From: Flavobacteriales bacterium
Lineage (GTDB): Bacteria; Bacteroidota; Bacteroidia; Flavobacteriales_E; Vicingaceae
Direction: 5' to 3'
Assembly (NCBI GenBank): GCA_016763135.1
Contig: JAESUI010000164.1
Span: 1 to 6,455 of the forward strand
Length of the DNA: 6,455 bases
Part shown: piece after piece, positions 1 to 5,175 of the stretch
How positions within the stretch are numbered: position 1 is the stretch's first letter
How the letters are laid out: each line of letters opens with the position of its first letter
Notes under the pieces: generated by a model
Told to the model about the DNA's origin: nothing
Seen by the model: the letters and a program-made list of their open reading frames with translations, nothing else
Databases searched by the model: none
Made by a program: the position numbers and the translations under genes

Positions 1-308
1 CGATCTGTAGAAGAATGAAACTGAATCGATTCTTGTGTTGCATCATAGTCAGAGAAACCACCTAAAACTATTGCTACATCGTAAGTCTCCGTTAATTCAG
101 AATAAGTTTGATTTCGTTCTTCGTAAAACCGTACAAATTCATCTGTAATAAAAGAATTAGAAAAAAAGTAAAAGACAATAACAGTAGCCCATAATAATCT
201 CTTTTTTCGAATAGGTTTTTTAGTAAGAATTCCCCAAACCAATAGACCAAAAACCCAAATAATAGGTGTAGCTAAAAAGAGTAATATTTTTGAGAGGAAG
301 AAAAACAT
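1..308 (-). CDS. YdcF/ElyC/SanA-like (DUF218) membrane protein, N-terminal part, cut by window edge
   Basis: Reading from an ATG at 308 toward position 1 gives 102 complete codons with no stop, so the C-terminal part lies outside the window. The visible part has two hydrophobic segments (about residues 3-28 and 38-52) separated by a basic turn (KKPIRKK, 30-36). A short linker follows, then YDVAIVLGGFSDYD at 77-89. The hydrophobic strand ending in VLGG is the opening motif of the DUF218 domain of YdcF, SanA and ElyC, which in Enterobacteria are linked to envelope integrity and peptidoglycan precursor metabolism; the biochemical activity is not settled. The ATG lies 2 bp after the hemH stop, so the two genes are almost certainly co-transcribed and may be translationally coupled. 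No Shine-Dalgarno sequence is present, as is usual in Bacteroidota. The family call rests on a short motif plus topology and is likely but not certain. Confidence 0.72.
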   Translation of the reverse strand, partial: MFFFLSKILLFLATPIIWVFGLLVWGILTKKPIRKKRLLWATVIVFYFFSNSFITDEFVRFYEERNQTYSELTETYDVAIVLGGFSDYDATQESIQFHSSTD

Positions 309-310
309 CG

Positions 311-1318
311 TTAATTAGTTAAAATTAACGCTTTTAATGTTGCTATCCATTTTGGATGGTCGTTCAAGCTTGGAACTAATTGAAGTTTTTCTCCACCATT
401 TTCTATAAATATTCCTTGGTACTCATCGCTAATTTCAATGGTAGTTTCTAAGCAATCGGCTACAAATGCAGGACTAAAAACCAAGAGTTTCTTTTTGCCA
501 GCTTCGGCTAGTTGCTTCACTAGTTTATCAGCATAAGGTTTTACCCATTTATCATCTAATCGTGATTGAAACCCAACAGAATAATCACTTTTTTTTAGGT
601 TTAATTTTTTGACAATTAAGCGAGTCGTTTCATAACACTGTGCTTGGTAGCAGTACTTGTTCTGTTCGTTTATCTCTGTTTTACAATTTAATTCTTCGCA
701 GGTTTTACCAGGGTGTACTTTGTGTAATTGTCTAATAGGTAAACCATGATAGCTAAATAGAACATGGTCATAATCAGTTAGGGTAAATTGTTTTGCCTGT
801 TCAATTATGGTGTCAATAAATGAAGTGTTATCATAAAAATGTTCAACAAACCTTACTGTAGGTTGTTTTTTCCATTTTTTTAATAGTTTTTTTGCTTTTT
901 CAATGCTGGTTTTGGTGCTTGATGTAGCATACTGAGGGTACAAAGGGATAATAGTTAATTCATCATAATTTTCTTTTTCCATTTCAGCAATTACATTATC
1001 CATACTTGGGTATTGGTAGCGCATGGCTAAATGAATTCCATAAGAATCGACAAGCTCTGCTTGTAGTTTTTTTTGAACTTCTTGGCTGTAATAGAGTAAA
1101 GGAGAACCATTTTTTGTCCATAATTTTTGATAAATTTTTGCAGATTTTGGAGCTCTAAAAGGAACAATAATTAGGTTAACCAACAATGTTCTAGCAAACC
1201 AATTTATATCAATTACATAAGGATCATTTAAGAATTCAGTTAAGTAAACTCTTACATCCTTTGTGGAAGGACTATTAGGCGTACCTAAATTAATTAATAA
1301 AACTCCTTTTTTTGACAT
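311..1318 (-). CDS. hemH: Ferrochelatase (protoporphyrin ferrochelatase)
   Basis: Inserts Fe2+ into protoporphyrin IX to make protohaem, the last step of the protoporphyrin-dependent pathway. It is soluble or peripheral to the inner membrane. The 335-residue protein opens with GVLLINLGTPNSP (5-17), the ferrochelatase N-terminal motif. It has LTIIPLYPQYATSST at 121-135 and the signature LFSYHGLP at 187-194 with catalytic His191. FSPAFVADCLETTIEI at 281-296 contains Glu291, which matches the conserved active-site Glu of the family. The length is normal. Between His191 and the C-terminal lobe are four cysteines, C207, C212, C223 and C228, in a 22-residue segment. This spacing fits the ferrochelatase class that binds a [2Fe-2S] cluster with an internal Cys quartet (described for Myxococcus xanthus). 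The ATG at 1318 directly precedes the N-terminal motif. The gene is divergent from a hemJ-type gene and followed 2 bp later by a YdcF-like gene. Confidence 0.97.
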   Translation of the reverse strand: MSKKGVLLINLGTPNSPSTKDVRVYLTEFLNDPYVIDINWFARTLLVNLIIVPFRAPKSAKIYQKLWTKNGSPLLYYSQEVQKKLQAELVDSYGIHLAMRYQYPSMDNVIAEMEKENYDELTIIPLYPQYATSSTKTSIEKAKKLLKKWKKQPTVRFVEHFYDNTSFIDTIIEQAKQFTLTDYDHVLFSYHGLPIRQLHKVHPGKTCEELNCKTEINEQNKYCYQAQCYETTRLIVKKLNLKKSDYSVGFQSRLDDKWVKPYADKLVKQLAEAGKKKLLVFSPAFVADCLETTIEISDEYQGIFIENGGEKLQLVPSLNDHPKWIATLKALILTN

Positions 1319-1322
1319 AGCT

Positions 1323-1331
1323 GCAAAAGTA
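1323..1331 (-). promoter_or_regulatory. Predicted Bacteroidota -7 promoter box for hemH
   Basis: Read on the minus strand the bases are TACTTTTGC, an exact fit to the Bacteroidota -7 pattern TAnnTTTGC. Only four bases (AGCT) separate it from the hemH ATG at 1318, so transcription would begin at or next to the start codon and give a leaderless mRNA. No clear TTG-type -33 element is seen at the usual distance, which lowers confidence. Confidence 0.55.
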
Positions 1332-1360
1332 AGAATATATACTTATTGAGTATAATTTTA

Positions 1361-1369
1361 TAATTTAGC
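1361..1369 (+). promoter_or_regulatory. Weak candidate -7 box for the hemJ-type gene
   Basis: TAATTTAGC differs from TAnnTTTGC at one position and ends 3 bases before the ATG at 1373. It lies in the 54-bp divergent gap shared with hemH. A TTG at 1346-1348 is too close (12-base spacer) to be a standard -33 element. It is listed because the gene needs a promoter in this short gap, but the match could be chance in such AT-rich DNA. Confidence 0.3.
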
Positions 1370-1372
1370 ACG

Positions 1373-1919
1373 ATGGAATATTCTTATCTAAAAGCATTGC
1401 ATATCATTTTTGTTGTTACTTGGTTTGCAGGCTTGTTACATAGTTAGACTCTTTATTTATTACGTAGAAGCTGGAGAAGAAGATGAAAATGCTAAAGCTA
1501 TTTTACAGAAACAGTACAAATTAATGAGTAAAAGATTATGGTATGGAATTACATGGCCATCTGCAATTTTAACTGCTTTTTTTGCCACATGGTTGCTTTC
1601 CACCAACTTTAGCCATTATATGAGTCAGCCATGGATGCACATTAAACTAACTTTTGTTGTGGCGTTGTATGTTTATCACTTTATGTGTCACAGAATGTTT
1701 GTTCAATTACTTAAAGATAAACTTTCTTACTCCTCTTTTAAGTTGAGAATGTTTAATGAAATAGCTACTGTGCTTTTATTTGCTATTGTCTTTTTAGTAG
1801 TATTAAAAAGCACTATAAGTTGGGTGTGGGGAGTTGTTGGTATTGTTTTGTTTGGAGTTTTATTGATGTTGGCAATACAAGCGTACAAGAAAATTAGAGG
1901 AAAAAATAGTCAGCAATAA
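1373..1919 (+). pseudogene. hemJ: HemJ-type protoporphyrinogen IX oxidase (UPF0093 family), reading frame broken near codon 21
   Basis: HemJ is an integral membrane enzyme that oxidises protoporphyrinogen IX to protoporphyrin IX, the substrate of ferrochelatase. From ATG 1373 the frame reads MEYSYLKALHIIFVV then TWFAGL, a typical family N-terminus with conserved His10, but it hits TAG at 1445-1447. The rest of the protein (YIVRLFIYYVEAGEED onward) continues in another frame from about 1437 to TAA at 1917. The family normally reads WFAGLFY here, so two bases of a T run around 1434-1437 seem to be missing; restoring them gives 182 residues, a normal length. The repaired protein has about four to five membrane segments, WMHIK (conserved-type His90 and Lys92) and YHFMCHRMF. 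The longest open frame alone starts at TTG 1410 and lacks the first helix and His10. The cause may be a sequencing error or a true mutation. It is divergent from hemH, and its 3' end overlaps the convergent UbiA-like gene by 26 bp. It could also be labelled CopD-family; the hemH context favours HemJ. Confidence 0.82.
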
Positions 1920-2781
1920 ATACGCAAGTATACAGTATAAGTACTGTCCCTTCCACCAATCCGGCAAAGAATAATTCTTTTCGATTTTCATTGGTAAAAG
2001 CTATGATTAGCATAGTTATAATGTGACCAATTACAAAGCCATAAAATTTGCTATTGTTAACAGGGATAGGTGATGAATACAATAAAAATATAGAGCCTAA
2101 AAGAAATATTACTGACAAGATAATAGAGGCTTTAATTCCGGCTAACCTAGGGATCGTTTTTAATTGATCCAGTTTATCAAACTTCATATCTCTTACGTCA
2201 AACGGTAAGGTAATCGCAATAACAAAACAAAAAATTTGAAGTAGAGCAATTAATAAAATCTTAATTGTTAATTCCCCTAATGGAAATCTAGTATCTACAA
2301 ATGGAATCCACACAATGATTAAACTCCAAACGAGTGCTATAATAAATATTTTTAAATAAGGTAAATCCCTTAAAGTGAGGCTTTTTTTATAAAAAGGAAT
2401 AATGGGAATAACATAAAAAACAGATAATCCTCCTATCGGGATGAGGATGATAAAGCAATACCAATTGATGAAATAAGTACATATTAATCCTATTAAACCA
2501 AATACAACTGTCAATATAGTTAATGAGATTTGATGTTTTATTACCCATTGTAGTCTTTCTCCTATATTTTCTAAATATTGGAGTTTCGTTCTTAATCGAA
2601 AAAGGCGTTGCCCATTGTAGGTGAAAAAAGTAAAACTAAATACCATTAAAAGGACAATTGGTAGATTGTCTTGAGGCAAATTATAAATGATGTAAGTTAA
2701 ATGGGTAAATGCAACAACACAAATGGAAACAAAGGAGTTAGAATATATAAGAAGTTTAATAAATGAAATAATGGGTTTCAT
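1894..2781 (-). CDS. UbiA-superfamily-like polytopic membrane protein, function unknown
   Basis: A 295-residue protein with about nine hydrophobic segments (roughly 12-32, 41-55, 85-104, 107-129, 142-162, 171-193, 217-236, 247-264 and 272-294), the topology of intramembrane UbiA prenyltransferases. The strongest sign is DVRDMKFDKLDQLKTIPRLAG at 195-215, which resembles the second Asp-rich UbiA motif with the following TLP-like turn (Asp195, Asp198, Asp202; Thr209-Ile-Pro). At the place of the first motif (NxxxDxxxD) the protein has YNGQRLFRLR (55-64): Asn56 remains, but Leu60 and Arg64 replace both aspartates. Classical Mg2+-diphosphate binding is therefore doubtful. Flavobacteriia have many such proteins annotated as hypothetical or UbiA-like. 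The ATG at 2781 is 5 bp after the stop of the upstream secreted protein, so they form an operon. The 3' end overlaps the hemJ-type gene convergently. Substrate and activity cannot be named. Confidence 0.75.
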   Translation of the reverse strand: MKPIISFIKLLIYSNSFVSICVVAFTHLTYIIYNLPQDNLPIVLLMVFSFTFFTYNGQRLFRLRTKLQYLENIGERLQWVIKHQISLTILTVVFGLIGLICTYFINWYCFIILIPIGGLSVFYVIPIIPFYKKSLTLRDLPYLKIFIIALVWSLIIVWIPFVDTRFPLGELTIKILLIALLQIFCFVIAITLPFDVRDMKFDKLDQLKTIPRLAGIKASIILSVIFLLGSIFLLYSSPIPVNNSKFYGFVIGHIITMLIIAFTNENRKELFFAGLVEGTVLILYTCVFIADYFFL

Positions 2782-2786
2782 TATTT

Positions 2787-3401
2787 CTATGATCCATTAA
2801 CTAGAATACCAATTAAAAATCCTACACCCATACCCAATAAACTTGTTTTTAATGCTCCTTGAGTTCTTTTACTTCGAGCTATCCTTTCATAACCTCTTAG
2901 GTATTCATCTTCTTTTATATATTGAGTGTCTGTTATTTTTTTTTGTTTAACTCTTGTAGGGAATAATAAAGTTACACCTGTATAAACTAAAGGGACGGGA
3001 ATGTAAACAAAACTCTGATCTTTATGCATTAAGAATCCTGCAGCACCTCCAATAGCAAGGCCTAGTATGTTTGTAAATCGAGGTTTGAATGTTTGGTGAG
3101 CATCTCTTTCTCCATACACGAACATTTTCATGTCTTGAACTTTTAAAAAGTTACCAGAAAGCGTATCAAATTCATAAACAATACTTTCCTTATTGTTTTG
3201 TGTGTATGAAAATACACGATACTTGTCTATAATAAATTGTTTGTCGTTTTTGCTTTTAAATGTAAATTCGTAATTCGTTTTTTCAATTAATTTACCTTCT
3301 AGAGTTTTTCCATTTAAAAACAATAGTTTGTCTTGTCCATTTGCAGAAATTGAAAGCAAGCAGATAGCGAGTATAAATAGTATGTTATACTTTTTAGTCA
3401 T
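2787..3401 (-). CDS. Secreted or envelope protein of unknown function, conserved in appearance among Bacteroidota
   Basis: The 204-residue protein starts with a clear signal peptide (KK at 3-4, hydrophobic core 7-19, likely cleavage near ANGQ at 20-23). Next comes a beta-rich section beginning DKLLFLNGKTLEGKLIE (24-40), then VYEFD (75-79) and MKMFVYGERDAHQTFKP (91-107). I recall this arrangement, a nG..l.GkI strand followed by a M..f..GE.DA block, from uncharacterised Bacteroidota proteins, but I cannot name a family. The second half holds Gly-rich or hydrophobic stretches (ILGLAIGGAAGF 112-123, IPVPLVYTGVTLLF 134-147, LLGMGVGFLIGIL 188-200) that may insert in a membrane, with a charged segment at 150-180 between them. 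It has its own promoter-like sequence upstream and is followed after 5 bp by the UbiA-like gene, so the two probably act in the same envelope process. Function unknown. Confidence 0.78.
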   Translation of the reverse strand: MTKKYNILFILAICLLSISANGQDKLLFLNGKTLEGKLIEKTNYEFTFKSKNDKQFIIDKYRVFSYTQNNKESIVYEFDTLSGNFLKVQDMKMFVYGERDAHQTFKPRFTNILGLAIGGAAGFLMHKDQSFVYIPVPLVYTGVTLLFPTRVKQKKITDTQYIKEDEYLRGYERIARSKRTQGALKTSLLGMGVGFLIGILVNGS

Positions 3402-3409
3402 TTAATAGT

Positions 3410-3440
3410 CAAAAATAAATTATATAAGTAGTTAAAACAA
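3410..3440 (-). promoter_or_regulatory. Predicted Bacteroidota promoter for the secreted protein / UbiA-like operon
   Basis: On the minus strand the -7 box TATTTTTG (3410-3417) matches TAnnTTTG exactly, and a -33-type TTG (3438-3440) lies 20 bases upstream, within the usual spacing. Eight bases separate the -7 box from the ATG at 3401, so the transcript would have a leader of only a few bases or none. This is the only site in the window with both elements visible. It lies in the 97-bp gap after the LRR gene. Confidence 0.6.
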
Positions 3441-3498
3441 TTGTAATCGAATAAAATTTTACAACATACATTCGTTAAGTGAGTATTCTAGTAGACTT

Positions 3499-4113
3499 TT
3501 AGAAGCCACAATTACAAGATTTTGAAAACCTGATTTTTGTTTTTGGTAGTAATACTTTTATTTTTTTGTGCTCGGCATTACTCATCAATATAACACGCAT
3601 ATCAATTTCTTCAAGAGTATTTTCTAATTCGCTTATTTCTGTTGGTAACGAACCAATGTCATTACCCCAAAGGTCTAAAAACTTTAATTTTTTCAAATAT
3701 TTTATCTCTGGAGGAATGGAAGTAATCTTATTTGAGTTGGCAATAAGTTTTTTAAGATAAACGAGCTCACCCAACTCTTTAGTGATAACCTGAATTTTAT
3801 TCATGGATATATCTAATTCTTGTAAATAGTTAAAAGTTGCAATTTTTTTAGGAAAGGTTTTGAATTTATTTTTTTTCAAATCTAAAACTTGTAAGTTTTT
3901 AAATTGAAGAATCTCTGATGGAAGCTCAGCTAATTTCATTTTCTTTAATGATAGCTTATATACTTTTAAAGGATCTTGTTTTAAAGCTTTTTGCAGTGTG
4001 TAGGTAGGGACAGTGTCAATGGCTATTGAATCTAATAATTGCGCATTAACATTAATTGCAAATGCAATTAATGAAAGACTAATTAAGAATCTGTATGACT
4101 TGTTGTTTATCAA
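3499..4113 (-). CDS. Secreted leucine-rich-repeat protein
   Basis: A 204-residue protein with a signal peptide (KSYR 5-8, hydrophobic 9-20, likely cleavage after NVNAQ at 25). It carries five 23-residue leucine-rich repeats at about 51-73, 74-96, 97-119, 120-142 and 143-165, each of the type LxxLDLxxNxIxxLPxEIxxLxx. A C-terminal cap (166-204) ends in CNCGF with Cys200 and Cys202. LRR solenoids bind proteins, but no partner can be inferred. The start is TTG at 4113: the upstream frame closes with TAG one codon earlier (4117-4119), the next Met is residue 59, and starting there would remove the signal peptide. The gene overlaps the last 35 bp of ribF in a different frame, so translation is probably coupled to ribF and the gene has no separate promoter. 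The 97 bp after its stop contain no convincing terminator. Confidence 0.85.
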   Translation of the reverse strand: MINNKSYRFLISLSLIAFAINVNAQLLDSIAIDTVPTYTLQKALKQDPLKVYKLSLKKMKLAELPSEILQFKNLQVLDLKKNKFKTFPKKIATFNYLQELDISMNKIQVITKELGELVYLKKLIANSNKITSIPPEIKYLKKLKFLDLWGNDIGSLPTEISELENTLEEIDMRVILMSNAEHKKIKVLLPKTKIRFSKSCNCGF

Positions 4114-5008
4114 TTTCTAGTTGTTTTTTTAATACTGAGAGTTCTTCAAATTTTTCTTCATTTCTAATCTTCTCATAAAACTCTATTTGAATTTCTTTAT
4201 TATATATGTCATCATCAAAGTTAAAGATATTTACTTCAATGGTTTCATTATCATTTTCATTTAATGTTGGACGGTTGCCTATGTTAAGCATGCCATCATA
4301 AATGGAGTTATTTAATTTTACCTTTACAGCATAAACTCCTTTTGCGGGTATTAACTTATACCATTCATCTATTTTGATGTTTGCTGTAGGGAAATCTATC
4401 GTTCTACCCATTTTATTTCCATCAACAACTGTACCTTTAATAAAGTAATGATAACTTAAAAATTTATTGGCTGCATGAATTTCTCCATTTAACAAAGATT
4501 TTCTAATTTTTGTTGAACTAATATTTACTTGTTGCACTTCTTGTGCTGGAATTTCTTCAACACTAAAATCATATAGAGGAGCTAATTCTTGTAGATGCTT
4601 AAAAGAACCTTCTCTATGTCTGCCGAAATGATGGTCATAGCCAATAACTAATTTAGCTACATTTAATTTATTTACTAAAATATCCCTTACAAATTCGGTA
4701 GAGCTTAAGCGAGAAAATTCTTTAGAAAAAGGATGAATGATTAAATGGTCTATTCCAGCATCTTTCAGCATTTCAATACGCTCATTAATTGTGTTTAATA
4801 ATCGAAGCTCATTATCATCAGGATAAAGCACCATTCTTGGGTGAGGAAAAAAGGTGAGAATTACGCTCTCTCCATTAATTTTTTTCGCAGCATTTTTAAG
4901 CTGTTCAATAATTACTTTATGACCTGTATGAACGCCATCAAAAGTGCCAATAGTTACCGCTGTATCACCATCAATGTTAAATTCTTCAATACTCTTATAT
5001 ACTTTCAC
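4079..5008 (-). CDS. ribF: Bifunctional riboflavin kinase / FMN adenylyltransferase (FAD synthetase)
   Basis: Phosphorylates riboflavin to FMN and adenylylates FMN to FAD in the cytoplasm. The 309-residue length is typical. The N-terminal nucleotidyltransferase domain (about 1-180) has VTIGTFDGVHTGH at 18-30 with His27 and His30, FFPHPR at 53-58, GYDHHFGRHREGS at 123-135 and ISSTKIRKSL at 163-172. The C-terminal flavokinase domain (about 185-309) has GRTIDFPTANI at 201-211, GVYAVKV at 224-230, MLNIGNRPT at 240-248 and the IEVNIFNFDDDIYNK block (257-271) with the likely catalytic base Glu258. Asp205 stands where a Gly is usual (IGFPTAN), an unusual but possibly harmless change. The start is GTG at 5008: the next Met is residue 59, inside the domain, and an in-frame TGA lies at 5024-5026. 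The N-terminus KVYKSIEEF looks like other Bacteroidota RibF proteins. The LRR gene overlaps its 3' end, and atpD diverges upstream. Confidence 0.97.
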   Translation of the reverse strand: MKVYKSIEEFNIDGDTAVTIGTFDGVHTGHKVIIEQLKNAAKKINGESVILTFFPHPRMVLYPDDNELRLLNTINERIEMLKDAGIDHLIIHPFSKEFSRLSSTEFVRDILVNKLNVAKLVIGYDHHFGRHREGSFKHLQELAPLYDFSVEEIPAQEVQQVNISSTKIRKSLLNGEIHAANKFLSYHYFIKGTVVDGNKMGRTIDFPTANIKIDEWYKLIPAKGVYAVKVKLNNSIYDGMLNIGNRPTLNENDNETIEVNIFNFDDDIYNKEIQIEFYEKIRNEEKFEELSVLKKQLEIDKQQVIQILN

Positions 5009-5053
5009 TAAATTTCTCTTAAATCAATGTTGATTTTATCCTTTTCTGGAGCT

Positions 5054-5061
5054 CAAATATC
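5054..5061 (-). promoter_or_regulatory. Weak candidate -7 box for ribF
   Basis: On the minus strand GATATTTG has one mismatch to TAnnTTTG and would place the start of transcription about 40 bases before the GTG at 5008. A TTTG exists further upstream but at 29 bases, longer than the usual spacer. The assignment is tentative; a promoter for ribF must lie somewhere in 5009-5175, because the gene upstream is divergent. Confidence 0.25.
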
Positions 5062-5121
5062 AGGATTAAAATTATATAAAAATAATGATACAAATCATTT
5101 TAAAAACAAGATAAGTATTAG

Positions 5122-5130
5122 TATTTTTGC
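5122..5130 (+). promoter_or_regulatory. Predicted Bacteroidota -7 promoter box for atpD
   Basis: TATTTTTGC followed by ACCC matches TAnnTTTGC exactly and is placed 45 bases before the atpD ATG. This leaves a leader of roughly 40 bases that is A-rich just before the start codon (5161-5175) and has no Shine-Dalgarno sequence. The -33 region at 5098-5102 is only T-rich, without a clear TTG. Confidence 0.6.
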
Positions 5131-5175
5131 ACCCGAAAAGCAGACAGGTAAGTTTAATCTAAAAAACACAACAAA

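Noticed and set aside
1410..1919. Taking TTG 1410 as the true start of the hemJ-type protein
   Set aside because: The first ten residues from this start resemble no family member, and the proper N-terminus is visible in another frame from ATG 1373, so the TTG start is a product of the frameshift.
3441..3464. Inverted repeat TTGTAA ... TTACAA as terminator or operator
   Set aside because: Only 6 bp of AT-rich stem with a 12-base loop and no T tract; expected by chance in DNA of this composition.
3566..3760. Plus-strand open frame of 64 codons
   Set aside because: It lies wholly inside the LRR gene on the opposite strand; its sequence looks like an antisense reading of the repeats and has no domain or promoter of its own.
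3499..4113. LRR protein as a toxin or effector
   Set aside because: Five plain repeats, a signal peptide and a short Cys-containing cap with no enzymatic domain; LRR content alone does not support an effector role.
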